A stretch of DNA of 64,000 nt, taken from positions 26,846,001-26,910,000 of the forward strand of contig JBHGNT010000001.1 of assembly GCA_043228905.1 (NCBI GenBank), read 5' to 3'. Below the pieces are notes generated by a model. It was not told the DNA's origin, made no database searches, and saw nothing but the letters and a program-made list of their open reading frames with translations. Source of the DNA: Azolla caroliniana. Lineage: Eukaryota > Polypodiophyta. How positions within the stretch are numbered: position 1 is the stretch's first letter; every line of letters starts with the position of its first letter. Positions 21,211 to 30,667 of this stretch are shown here, piece by piece. Position numbers and translations under genes: made by a program.

Positions 21211-22842
21211 ATGATAGTCGGCATCGTCGGCCGAGAAAAGACAAGGGCGGAAGTGCGACTTCGAGCGTGCGGAGTTCTCGGCCCGGACGAGGAAATCAGC
21301 GGAGCCGTGGAGGCGGTCTCCTTCGACGACACCTTGGGAATGCTCAAGAAGGTAGCCGGAGAAGACCTTAACGAAGACCGGACGATACCGGTATGTTCCG
21401 AAGAGATGTACGAAGTCATCGCGAACTTCAATCGGGGGCTCGGGTCGGATCGGACGGCCCGAGTTAGCACGAAGTACAAGACTGTGGACCGGAAGGTAAG
21501 GCCAGTCGCGGCACCCTTGCCGGAGGGTAGCGAGTCCCGAATCAGAGGGGTGGCGTCGGACCCCAGTTTACGAGATCCGGCCTGCATAGGACACACCTTC
21601 ACCGACGGGACGCTCTGGGAGCTCAAGATCGGTGGGGGCGGGTTCCTACTGCCGGCGAAGGAAGACCGGTTTCGGAGAATGCTCGGAAGGCACGGGAAAG
21701 CCTTCGCATTCTCGCCGGAAGAGATCGGGTGCGTAGACCCGACAATCGTGGAGCCGATGGTGATATTCACGGTACCGCATGTGCCGTGGAATCTCAAGCC
21801 GATTCCGGTACCGAGAGCTCACATCCCGAAGTTGATGGAGCTATTGAGGCAGAAAGTTGATATGGGTATTCTCGAACCGTCGAGCGCGCCATACTCGAAC
21901 CGATGGTTTATCGTACCAAAGAAAAACGGAACATTGCGCTTCATTCAGGACCTGCAGCCGGTCAACAGAGTGACCATCCGGAACGCAGGAATCGGACCAA
22001 CCATAGACGAATTCGCGGAGGCCTTCGCCGGAAGGTCGATTTACTCGGTCGGTGATCTGTACTCGGGGTACGACCAATTCCAGCTAGCCGTAGAGAGCAG
22101 AGACATTACGACGATGCGAACTCCCCTCGGCCTAGTGCGAATGTGTACCCTGCCACAAGGAGGGACCAACTCGGTGGCCCACATGGTGAATGCAATGAAC
22201 AAAGTACTGAGGGATTGCATCCCGGACATCACCATGCCATTTCTAGAAGACATCCCTATCAAGGGGTGCCCAGTGGAAGAGAAGGACGAGACACTCGGGC
22301 CGGACGGATGCCGGCGATTCGTGGCAACACACATCGACGACTGCGAGAAGGTGCTACAAAGGCTAGAGGATGCGAGGCTCACCTTCTCCGGGGAGAAATC
22401 GGCCTTCGGGCAATCAGAAATCCTGGTGGTCGGGCACCTATGTGGACCATATGGCCGGAAGCCGTCTCCGGCAAAGGTAGAAGTCATCTCCGCGATGAAG
22501 ACCGACTGTAGCTCGGTTATGGAAGTACGGAGGTTCCTGGGGGCATGTGCGTTCTACCACATATGGATCCCGCATTACGCCCACGTTGCGGAGCCACTAT
22601 ACGGGTTGCTGAAGAAGGGGCGAAGATTCGAGTGGCGAGACGAGCACACGGAGTCGGTCCGGAAGCTGAAGGAAGCTCTTGCGGAAGCATCGGCGCTCCG
22701 GAAGGCTGTCTACGAGAAGGGTACCCCGGTATACATAACGGTGGATACGAGCCCGACCGGGATCGGATGGGTCGTCAACCAAGAAGACGAGGACGGCACC
22801 CGATTCCCGATCCGATTCGGCGCTAAGGTCCTCAGTGAGTGA
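21211..22842 (+). CDS. T2 reverse transcriptase (Gypsy, fungal type)
   Basis: 543-codon open frame. N-terminal linker KYKTVDRKVRPVAAPLPEG, then RT blocks: VPWNLKPIPVP, APYSNRWFIVPKKNGTLRF, IQDLQPVNRVTIRNAG, a Tyr-Ser-Gly-Tyr-Asp-Gln-Phe block, RTPLGLVRMCTLPQGGTNS, the catalytic-site block MPFLEDIPIKG (22233-22265), VVGHLCGPYGRKPSP, and the start of RNase H (ITVDTSPTGIGWVV). The PIKG after the catalytic site and the long insert before the next block are hallmarks of a fungal Gypsy lineage. The catalytic pair, normally Asp-Asp, reads Glu-Asp here, so activity is doubtful. The frame ends at TGA 22840-22842, where a CGA is expected after LSE, and RNase H continues in another frame from 22839. Confidence 0.85.
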   Translation: MIVGIVGREKTRAEVRLRACGVLGPDEEISGAVEAVSFDDTLGMLKKVAGEDLNEDRTIPVCSEEMYEVIANFNRGLGSDRTARVSTKYKTVDRKVRPVAAPLPEGSESRIRGVASDPSLRDPACIGHTFTDGTLWELKIGGGGFLLPAKEDRFRRMLGRHGKAFAFSPEEIGCVDPTIVEPMVIFTVPHVPWNLKPIPVPRAHIPKLMELLRQKVDMGILEPSSAPYSNRWFIVPKKNGTLRFIQDLQPVNRVTIRNAGIGPTIDEFAEAFAGRSIYSVGDLYSGYDQFQLAVESRDITTMRTPLGLVRMCTLPQGGTNSVAHMVNAMNKVLRDCIPDITMPFLEDIPIKGCPVEEKDETLGPDGCRRFVATHIDDCEKVLQRLEDARLTFSGEKSAFGQSEILVVGHLCGPYGRKPSPAKVEVISAMKTDCSSVMEVRRFLGACAFYHIWIPHYAHVAEPLYGLLKKGRRFEWRDEHTESVRKLKEALAEASALRKAVYEKGTPVYITVDTSPTGIGWVVNQEDEDGTRFPIRFGAKVLSE

Positions 22843-24551
22843 CAGCGAGGGTACTCTGGGGTATCGTTTCGGTGGTAAAGGCCGACAAAGACTACCTGAT
22901 CGGGACAGAAGTGATTATCGAGACGGATTGCCTGCCGATTCTCGGCATGGTTTCCGGATGTACGACACCGGACCTGGCGATGCTCAGGTGGATAGCGTAC
23001 ATCAAGTCCCTGGACCCGGAGATACGACACATTTCCGGAAAGGACAACGCCATGGCCGACATGCTTTCAAGGGCAAGGTTTGATGACGAGGGCGGCATGG
23101 TTTCGGAGGACGAAGAAGTCGGCGTGGACTTCTTCGAGGCAGCGTATGTGACGACCGATGGGACGAGCACTCCGGCACTTAACGGCTTCGACGAGAGCAA
23201 GTACGACGGCGAGTGGCTCCAGATCGGTGGTTTCTTGAGGACAATGACGCCGGATGCGTCGTGGACGAGGGACGAGGCCAACCGGATCCGGAAGAAAGCA
23301 TACCGATTCTTCCTCTGGGACGGACACTTATGGAAGCACCCGAAGAAGAGGAACGGCGTCCCACTCCGGGTGGTGGCGATGAAGGAAGAACAGGAGGAGC
23401 TGCTGACGGCCTACCACGAGAGCCCTTGGGCTGGACACCGTGGAACGTGGGCCACGTTCGAGAAGATAAAGAGGAAGTACTGGTGGCCGGGACTGTACCG
23501 GGATGTGCATCGGTTCGTGACAACTTGCGAGAGCTGTCAGATGCACTCCATAGTCCGACATCGGGACGAGCTTCACCCTACATACCCTCCGACCATCCAC
23601 TTCAAATGGATGGTAGATCTGGTGACGATGCCGATGGGAGTAGGACAGATGCGCTATCTGGTCCTAGCTCGGGAAGATCTGACGAGCCAGGTAGAAGGCC
23701 GAGCCCTTCAGAACAAAACGACCGCAGCCGTATGTCGGTTCCTGATCGAGGACGTGATATGCCGGTACGGGTGCGTCGGGAAGATCGTGGCTGATCGCGG
23801 GGAGTTGGACGCCGAAGAGGCCGAAGAGCTATTCGACCGGCTAGGAGTCAAGCTCTCGCTTACCACTGCGTACAATCCGGAGGCGAATGGAAAGGTGGAG
23901 CGCGGACACGGACCGATCGTCAAGGCATTAGTTCGGGCATGCGGAGGTCAAGTCGGGAACTGGCCGCGGCTGCTGCCTTACGCGTTGTGGGCTGACCGAA
24001 CTACGCACAGTTCGGTAACCGGATTCATGCCGGCAGAGCTCATGTTTGGGCAGAAGCCGATCATGCCGATGGAACGTACGATCTCCTCATGGGCAACCAT
24101 GGACTGGAAAGACGAGATGAGCCGGGAGGAACTGTTGACGGCGCGCATACGACAGCTCGAGCGAAGACCGGAGGACGTGGAGCAGGCTGCAGAAAAGCTT
24201 CGGGTGGCCAGGACGAGGAACAAAGCCCGGTTCGACCGGACGCACCGGCTCCGACCGAAGAAGATCGAGGAAGGCGACTGGGTGCTAGTCTACGACAACA
24301 GCCTCGACAACCAGCACCGAGCGACACGGAAGTTCGCAAGAAGGTGGTTCGGGCCTTACGTGGTACAAAGCGCCAACGACAACGGGACGTACCATCTGGC
24401 AGAACTCGACGGCACGAGAATGGCGATACCGGTAGCTGGGAAGCGGATCAAAGCGTTCAAGAAGCGTCACGACGACGAGTCGGATCCGGATAACCTGGAC
24501 CGGGACGACGAACGATCCGAAACCGAAGAAGAACCGACTGGCGGGGAATAA
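22839..24551 (+). CDS. T2 RNase H-integrase
   Basis: 570-codon open frame overlapping the RT frame by four bases; the overlap comes from a small deletion plus a stop, not from designed recoding. RNase H rest: IIETDCLPILGM, HISGKDNAMADMLSR. Integrase: H-H-C-C finger (GHRGTWATFEKIKRKYWWPG...CESCQMH, 23435-23550), core with first Asp in WMVDLVTMP, second Asp in VADRGELD (Asn of the usual DNG replaced by Arg), Glu in NPEANGKVERGH, then LPYALWADRTTHSSVTG and MFGQKPIMPME. The C-terminal region contains RRWFGPYVVQ and YHLAELDGT. These last blocks again match agaricomycete-type elements as I know them. It ends with an acidic tail and TAA 24549-24551. Confidence 0.88.
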   Translation: MTARVLWGIVSVVKADKDYLIGTEVIIETDCLPILGMVSGCTTPDLAMLRWIAYIKSLDPEIRHISGKDNAMADMLSRARFDDEGGMVSEDEEVGVDFFEAAYVTTDGTSTPALNGFDESKYDGEWLQIGGFLRTMTPDASWTRDEANRIRKKAYRFFLWDGHLWKHPKKRNGVPLRVVAMKEEQEELLTAYHESPWAGHRGTWATFEKIKRKYWWPGLYRDVHRFVTTCESCQMHSIVRHRDELHPTYPPTIHFKWMVDLVTMPMGVGQMRYLVLAREDLTSQVEGRALQNKTTAAVCRFLIEDVICRYGCVGKIVADRGELDAEEAEELFDRLGVKLSLTTAYNPEANGKVERGHGPIVKALVRACGGQVGNWPRLLPYALWADRTTHSSVTGFMPAELMFGQKPIMPMERTISSWATMDWKDEMSREELLTARIRQLERRPEDVEQAAEKLRVARTRNKARFDRTHRLRPKKIEEGDWVLVYDNSLDNQHRATRKFARRWFGPYVVQSANDNGTYHLAELDGTRMAIPVAGKRIKAFKKRHDDESDPDNLDRDDERSETEEEPTGGE

Positions 24552-24607
24552 AGGCTGGACCGGTTTTCTCCGTCCCAACTCAATTTGGCGCATGCCGGTG
24601 GATGCGC

Positions 24608-24624
24608 GGTTAGGTGGGGGCGGA
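24608..24624 (+). other. Polypurine tract of T2
   Basis: GGTTAGGTGGGGGCGGA directly before the 3' LTR. The minus-strand element T3 has the same tract (GGGGCGGA read from 27015 to 27008), evidence that the two use the same machinery. Confidence 0.75.
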
Positions 24625-25265
24625 TGTCGTGAAGAAAACCGTCCACAAGCGGAATCGGTGCGCCGGAGCATAGGAACCGGCTCTTCATACACGTACGCCT
24701 TACGTTGTACATAAGAGAGCATTAGGGGCATAGAGGATCCTAGGTAGGTAGATTCGGTAGGTAGGAAGTTAATAGGAAACGGCTCCTTCCTTGCCTATAA
24801 GAGGAGGGAGACGAGGAGGGGGAAGGGGATCGCGGAGAGTTGAGGACGAAGTGCTGTCAGTTCGTGGGCGAAGGCTTCTCTCTCTCTCTGGTTCGCAAAC
24901 TCCATAGCTTCCTTCTGTGCAGGTTTCGGGAGGCTCGCGCTGCTCTAAGGAATGCCCTAGTGCTTCCGGCAGCACCTCCAACCTACTCCTTCCTTTCTGT
25001 GCGTTTACGAACAGGTATCGGCATCTGTTCGCCGGCCTGTTCGGTTGTAACCGACTTCGTGTTTTCTTGTCTATCTTTGATAATACATACATACATTTGT
25101 GTCTCTCTGTGTCGCTGTCCCACTCGCGTCTTTGTGTTGAAGGGCCGTGTCCCTGTGAATCTACTCTCGCACGTAGTGGGTCTCTTCTCCTTTCTCTCTT
25201 GCTCTTCGGTACAGGACCCCCGAGGTCCCGCCTCATTCCACGCATCCGCGAGGAATACCTCGACA
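24625..25265 (+). repeat. 3' LTR of T2
   Basis: 641 bp, TGTCGTGAAG...CTCGACA. TATA-like CCTATAAGAGG near 24795, and CT-rich stretches at 24878-24890 and 25185-25200. It aligns with the T1 LTR along its length. Confidence 0.88.
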
Positions 25266-25429
25266 GCGTGTAATTTTGAATGTAAAAGGCGTATCATAAT
25301 AGAGTTCTATCTTCTCTGAGATCTGTGCGTAGCTGTGGTTAATCTACTGTGTGTTTGTAATCCTTAAGACAATAGGCGTGAGTAACAGTGTGTGCGCGAG
25401 CTCGGTTGTAGTTGTCTCCCCTTATACGT
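25266..25429 (+). repeat. 3' LTR of Gypsy-A, middle piece
   Basis: Resumes at GCGTGTAATTTTGAATG exactly where 19403 stopped and runs to TTATACGT, matching 5275-5453 of the 5' LTR with some divergence. T3 follows. Confidence 0.85.
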
Positions 25430-26224
25430 TTTCGTGTTGTTACACGCATGCATGTAGAACGGCGGGACCACGGGGGTCTCGGACTAGGGAGAAAGGGGTG
25501 CCGAGAAACCGACTCCCGACGCGTTCCGGAGGCAACCGAACGCGAGAGAGAGGGAGAGAGAGAGGGAGAGCGTGTGCGCGACACTGACTCTTATGCACAG
25601 GAAGCAAGGGGTTGTGCTTCCGACACCACTAAAATACACCAATGTGCACAGACTCACAAGAGTATGTATATTACAAGCGAAATAATACAACCCCGGCTTT
25701 GAGCCGGACCAAGGTAGGTTACGTTACAACAGCAGTCTGCCGCCAAGCCACCGTCGGGGGAGCTCTCGGGCTCGTCGCGCCGAGCGGGGTCTTGCACAGG
25801 AGGCCAAGTAGAAGTAAACCCCCACAGAACATACAACCTCTTCACTGGGCCAAAACCCTAAACAGACATGAAGGGGCAGAAGAAGAAGAAGAAGAAGACA
25901 AGATGAAACCTTAAACGAAATAGGGTGAAGACCCAAGTACAAACCCTAAGAGAACAAGAATAAGATGAAGAGGAAGAACTCTACCAAACCCTAGACCTAA
26001 GTGGTATACCCTCCTAACTCAAAATGGTCAACCCTTTCACAAGAGGCGCTCCCTTCCTTTTATACAACAAGGAGGGAGATGTGTTACAATGTGGAATAAA
26101 TCCCTTATACATGGGATCCTTTGTCCCGACTTAACTCCTATTATTCACACGTTTTTACAAGGGTATGTGCTGATGGTGCACACCGTTGATTCTCCCGATA
26201 TTCTTCGATTACGCCTAGGGACGG
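25430..26224 (-). repeat. 3' LTR of T3, main piece
   Basis: Matches the T3 5' LTR (29730-30541) closely over the whole stretch, including the GAAGAAGAAG block at 25876-25898 and a GA tract at 25545-25570. It is cut by the solo LTR T4 at GGGACGG, and its last 14 bases reappear at 26994-27007. Confidence 0.85.
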
Positions 26225-26989
26225 TGTCGCGTTGTTACGCGCGTGCGTGGAGAAAGGCGGGACCACGGGGGTCTTGGACTAGGGAGCGACGGAGTGTAGG
26301 AAGTCGCACTTCACCGTTTCTGGGGCACCCCCCTGAAACGCACCGGAAGCAGCCGAGGGGGGAGAGAGAGAGAGAGAGAGAGAGCGTGCTTGACACCGAC
26401 TCACGCGCGCGCACACACACACACGCACACACACACGCCCTCATGTACAGGAAACGCAGGGAAGGAGGGGAGCATCCGACACCAACAAGACACCAATATA
26501 CACAGACAGACGCAAACGTATATGTATATATATAAGAAGAATACACTCCCGGCTTCGAGCCGGACTGAGGTAGGTTACAGTAGTCGTCTGCTGCCAAGCC
26601 GCCGTCGGGGAGCTCACGGGCTCGTCACGCCGAGCGGGGTCTTGCACAGGAGATGAGCTGAAGAAAACCCTAAACGAACACGAAGGGGAAGAAGAAGAAG
26701 CAGAAGAAACCTAACCCTAAACCTACCGGTATACCCTCTAATGCAAAATGGGCAACCCTTTTACAAAGGGCGTTCCCTCCCTTTTATAGAACAAGGAGAG
26801 GGATGCGTTACAATGTGGGACAAATCCCGACTTTCATGGGATCATCTGTCCCGACTTGACTACCCTTCGACGCCATAAAGGCTCCCTCGATATTCACACT
26901 AAATGTACATGGGTGCGTACACACGCTGCACCCCGCCGATGTAGCCAATGTTTCCCGGTTTTCGCCTATGGCCGAAATTCTTCACGACA
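26225..26989 (-). mobile_element. T4: solo LTR of the TGTCG family nested in the T3 LTR
   Basis: 765 bp, plus-strand ends TGTCGCGTTG and CTTCACGACA, with a perfect 4-bp target duplication ACGG at 26221-26224 and 26990-26993. Its sequence is a diverged version of the surrounding T3 LTR, including the GA tract (26361-26384) and an adjacent CA-rich stretch (26408-26436). No coding region lies between LTRs, so this is a solo LTR left by recombination. Confidence 0.88.
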
Positions 26990-26993
26990 ACGG

Positions 26994-27007
26994 TTTTCTC
27001 CACGACA
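26994..27007 (-). repeat. 3' LTR of T3, final piece
   Basis: TTTTCTCCACGACA, completing the LTR after the T4 insertion; the polypurine tract of T3 follows at 27008. Confidence 0.85.
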
Positions 27008-28233
27008 TCCGCCCCTAGCTAACCGCGCCTCCACCGGTATGCACCAAAATAGACTCTTGCCGGAGAAGACCGACCCTAGCTTAACCTTCGCTCTCCGGTT
27101 TCGCCCTATCACGCGTCGTTGGCCCTCGTCCGGCTGGATCGTGCATCGCCGCTTCTCCGCATACTAGTGTCCTCCGCATCTGAGGAACACCCCGTAGTAG
27201 CCCACTTGCCCACTTTTGTCTCTCGCTACTACCGGTTTGGAGCCTTCTGCTTGTCGTCGTCCCCTCGCCGCCACCTTCCTTCTCCTTGGTCTTACGTTGC
27301 CGCGTCAGCTCGAACTGCCAAGGTCTCCGGGACCCGGTGTGGAGGATCCCTCTCCGGCAATCTACCTTGTTCCGGTCTCCATTCTGCGTAGTCCGTTTGC
27401 GCGTGCCTGTGTTCTTGTTTCCGACACCGCCGTGTGCCGTCTTCCACCTTCGTTGCTTGGCACCATCTGTGTTGAGCACCATCCCGTACTCGTGCTTTGC
27501 TTTGGCCCTCGGTGGCCACACACACGCCTTCCGTTCTGCTTTCGGGTGTGCCCTTCCTAGCTCGGCACACCGCTCCTTAACCAAGTGTCCCTAACAGCTT
27601 ACCGGAAGATCACCCTCTTCGTAGGCCTACTCTCTTCCTCCCTTCCGGATCGGTTATTCGGAAGTCCGCTCCGCCCGGTTCTCGTCCAGCTTCGTCCGTC
27701 ATTCTCTGAATTGCCGGGTCCCGTTCTCCTGCCGCCACTGTCAGTATCTTGGTCTTACGTCGGATCCGATGCCAACCGCCGAAGTCTCTAGATCCGGTGT
27801 GAGGTGACCCATAGGACCGGTCTTCCTTCTCTGCATCTGTCCCTTGTACTTCTCTCAAACTCGTTGTCGCTCTCCTTGCTGCGTTCCCGCCTCCATCTTC
27901 CATCTCTTTCGGTCTCACGTTGCCACGCCGGCCGAACTACCAAAGTCTCCGGTCAAGATGTGGAGACCCTGATTTCATAACGACTCCCACCGACTCATTC
28001 GGGCCACCGACCCTTTTAGTGGTGCCGGTGGATAGCATCCACTCTATGATCGATCAAACCCCACTTGGGCTTGATTCTCCAATGTCTAGAGTTTCGGCTC
28101 CAATGTTGATCCTGCCGGATTCGTTCCGTACCCTCGATCATCTTCTTCCCGATTCCCGACCATCGCCCGGTCAGTCTTTCTCCCCATGTAAAAGACGGCG
28201 GCTCATTCCGCACCCTCTCCCATATTGGCACCC
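27008..28233 (-). other. T3 interior, non-coding or unrecognised part
   Basis: After the polypurine tract, this 1.2-kb stretch shows short open frames on both strands but no retrotransposon enzyme motif. It contains imperfect repeats: a block with GGTCTTACGTTGCC/CAAGGTCTCCGG recurs near 27288-27340, 27735-27790 and 27907-27955. I take it as the degenerate end of the gag-like frame or a structural internal region. Confidence 0.45.
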
Positions 28234-29691
28234 TCATGATGATTTTGGCCCCAGTCGAACAATCCACGACCGGATCGCGCTCCAACCGAATCGGAGTGTC
28301 ACGTTGTTCGGTCCCCGTTCGGGTCGTTTCTTGGTCTCTTCGTCGACCTTCTCGTGAGCCATTTCCCATCCATCTTCGTTGGCATCGTGCCAGGACTCCT
28401 CGACACCGTCATCCATCTCCTCGGTCTCACATGGGTGTAAGGGCCCGAATGTCGAGTTCTCCAGAATCGGTCCCGAGGGCTCTTGTTCGTTCCTTCCATG
28501 TATCGCCTCGCCGGTGATTCTCGATCTCTCGCCACCGCTTTCCTCCACTTGGGACTCACGTGGGCACTTGAACCCAACTGCCATCACCTCGGGAGCAAGT
28601 GTGGGAAGACGCGTAGAATCGCCTGTCCTATTTACGCCCTTGTCTGTAGCCACTGTCTCCTCGTGATCGGTGCTCGACCCTATACCGATCACGCAAGCCC
28701 TGCCTGGGCTTGCTTCTCCAATGTCCGGAGTTCCAGGCTGACGTACCAGAAAACGCCGGTCCCAACGCTCCGATTCTGTGATCGATATCTCGGCCTTGTC
28801 CTCAGCCGTTCTTTCTCCGCAAGTTGAGAGGGTGTTATGTTCCGCACCCTCTCCCATGGTACCGTCGTACTGATCTTCTACCTCCTTGTGGGGCAAGTTC
28901 ATCTCCTCGGCCTCAGCTCGCGGCCTCGATCTTTCCTCTTCCTCGAGCATTGCCTCGAGAGTTGCATACGCCTCCACAATCCTGGCCCCAAAGCCGACCC
29001 TTGCCGACTCTCTTTGCCGTTCGGTCTCTTCCCGATGTGATGGCGTGCCATCGCACGCCTTCCTCCTAGCCTTCTCGGCTTGCTCATCATCTAGTTGTTG
29101 GCATACCCTTCCGACCTTCGACCAATCCTCCGTAAGGCCATTCGCTCCGTCCTCGTCTTCAAGCTCAATCCTGATGACCTCCCATTCCGCTCGGTCGATT
29201 GACCTGACGAACAACAGGACTTTGTCTGCCCCCTCCAAACCTTGTTCCTACTCCGGGAACCGAGCAAGCCGCAACTCGAACTCTCAGAACGCCTTCATTG
29301 CGCCCTGGTGGGTCTTCGCCGATTCCACCCACTAGTCGAACCCGAGTCGTCCCCGACTTTTCCGCCGTCCTCCATATGCCTACAGGAGCACCTCTTCGAA
29401 GGCCTCCCACGAATTATGAGCTTCTCGGAGCTCCTTCACTTCCGCGTGCATATGAACGACGATGACCCGATAGAAGAACTCCAGCCTCAACACCTCGTCT
29501 ACGTCTCACTCCTCCATTTCCACGTTTTAGGCTTCCAAGTAGAATGGGACCTTGTCCCCGTTGAAACGGCCGACTCTTTCAACCACACATTCGACAGCTT
29601 GCTGCGCCGTCTCTCTTCTTGTTGTTGCTCATCCAAACTCCCTCACCGCTTCGACAAAAAATTGCGCGAAGTCATCTTCTTCCCACTCCAT
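28234..29691 (-). pseudogene. T3 gag-like protein (several stops near the start)
   Basis: A likely start is the ATG at 29691-29689 (MEWEEDDFAQFF). The first 150 codons contain about seven stops. From 29238 to 28234 the frame is open for 334 codons. Similarity to T1 gag is visible in GRFNGDK versus GRFSGKD, the block VLLFVRSIDR versus VLLFVKSVDK, and EDWSKVGRVCQQLDDEQ versus ADWAVVKRVCGRFDKQR. No CCHC knuckle follows. The C-terminal half is Glu/Arg-rich and partly built of repeats (compare 28058-28130 with 28688-28755). It would be the particle protein of a non-autonomous element and is now inactive. Confidence 0.6.
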
Positions 29692-29729
29692 GCTCCCTTG
29701 CCGCCTCTTCATGTCGGGTTCACCAAATA

Positions 29730-30541
29730 TGTTGCTTTGTTACGCACATGCGTGTAGATGGGCGGGACCACGAGGGTCTCGGACTAGGGAGAAAGGGGTG
29801 CCGAGAAACCGACTCCAAACGCATTCCGGAGGCAACCGAATGTGAGAGAGAGAGAGACAAAGGAGAGGGAGAGTGTGCGCGCGACACCGACTCTTATGCA
29901 CAGGAAGCAAGGGGTTGTGCTTCCGACACCACTAAAATACACCAATGTGCACAGACTCACAAGAGTATGTATATTACAAGCGAAATAATACAACCCCGGC
30001 TTTGAGCCGGACCAAGGTAGGTTACATTACAACATCAGTTTGTCGCCAAGCCACCGTCGGGGGAGCTCTCGGGCTTATTGCGCCGAGCGGGGTCTTGCAC
30101 AGGAGGCCGAGTAGAAGTAAACCCCCATAGAACATACAAGCTCTTCACCGGGCCAAAACCCTAAACAGACACGAAGGGGCAGAAGAAGAAGAAGAAGAAG
30201 ACAAGATGAAACCCTAAACGAAATAGGGTGAAGACCCAAGTACAAACCCTAATGGAACAAGAATAAGATGAAGAGGAAGAACTCTACCAAACCCTAGACC
30301 TAAGTGGTATACCCTCCTAACTCAAAATGGGCAACCCTTTCACAAGAGGCGCTCCCTTCCTTTTATAGAACAAGGAGGGAGATGCGTTACAATGTGGGAT
30401 AAATCCCTTATACATGGGATCCTTTGTCCCGACTTAACTCCTATTATTCACACGTTTTTACAAGGGTATGTGCACATGGTGCACACCGCCGATTCTCCCG
30501 ATATTCTTCGATTCCACCTAGGGACGGTTTTCTCCACGACA
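29730..30541 (-). repeat. 5' LTR of T3
   Basis: 812 bp, plus-strand ends TGTTGCTTTG and TTCTCCACGACA. The primer site TGGTGAACCCGACATG starts at 29725 on the minus strand. It is nearly identical to 25430-26224. Confidence 0.88.
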
Positions 30542-30667
30542 ACGCTGCTAGGTTATGGGAAGTATCCCACTAAGTATTACGCACAGACGCTACCATTCGT
30601 TGTCACACATTCACTTGGAGGTCTAGGTCGGAGGACTGACCATAGACCGTGTTCCTAATCGGTAACA
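30542..30667 (+). repeat. 3' LTR of Gypsy-A, last piece
   Basis: Matches the end of the 5' LTR (5450-5572), from the GCTAGGTTA block through the ATTACGCACAGACGCTACCA block to GGTAACA. It ends at the GGGCT target duplication (30668-30672). Confidence 0.88.

Larger units (their letters stand above)
19404..25265 (+). mobile_element. T2: Gypsy element with fungal-type pol (TGTCG family)
   Basis: Bounded by TGTCGTGAAG and CTCGACA, with 4-bp target duplications GCGT at 19400-19403 and 25266-25269 inside the Gypsy-A 3' LTR. The 5' LTR is truncated after 188 bases and joined directly to gag, so the rest of that LTR, the primer site and the gag start are missing. Gag, protease, RT, RNase H and integrase follow, then a polypurine tract and an intact 641-bp 3' LTR. 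It cannot be transcribed and copied normally without its 5' LTR body. It is the only pol-bearing member of its family in the window. Confidence 0.88.
25430..30541 (-). mobile_element. T3: non-autonomous gag-only LTR element of the TGTCG family
   Basis: Minus-strand element. Its 5' LTR is 30541 to 29730 and its 3' LTR is 27007 to 25430 (interrupted by T4). The target duplication ACGT/ACGC (25426-25429, 30542-30545) has one mismatch. Primer site, polypurine tract and terminal LTR sequence match T1/T2. The 2.7-kb interior encodes a gag-like protein and repetitive sequence but shows none of the protease, RT, RNase H or integrase motifs. I infer that it depends on a T2-like partner for copying and integration. 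Confidence 0.75.
5123..30667 (+). mobile_element. Gypsy-A: old Ty3/Gypsy element carrying several nested insertions
   Basis: Bounded by 5'-TGTTGTCC (5123) and GGTAACA-3' (30667), with a perfect 5-bp target duplication GGGCT at 5118-5122 and 30668-30672. Internal order is LTR, gag, [Copia-1], protease, reverse transcriptase, RNase H, integrase, additional ORF, and a 3' LTR split by T2 and T3. Roughly 9.3 kb of this span is Gypsy-A itself and the rest is insertions. The pol domain order and the integrase block WGLDFVGPF suggest the Tat/Athila-like branch. The two LTRs differ at many sites, so it is old. It is inserted in Chromo-Z. Confidence 0.85.

Noticed and set aside
22839-22842. ATGA start-stop overlap between two T2 frames as designed coupling
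   Set aside because: The RNase H domain runs across the joint and needs a continuous reading; the overlap comes from a stop plus a small deletion.
25433-27007. Apparent tandem duplication of an LTR-like sequence
   Set aside because: The ACGG duplication and the resumed 14-base LTR end show a nested solo LTR (T4) instead.
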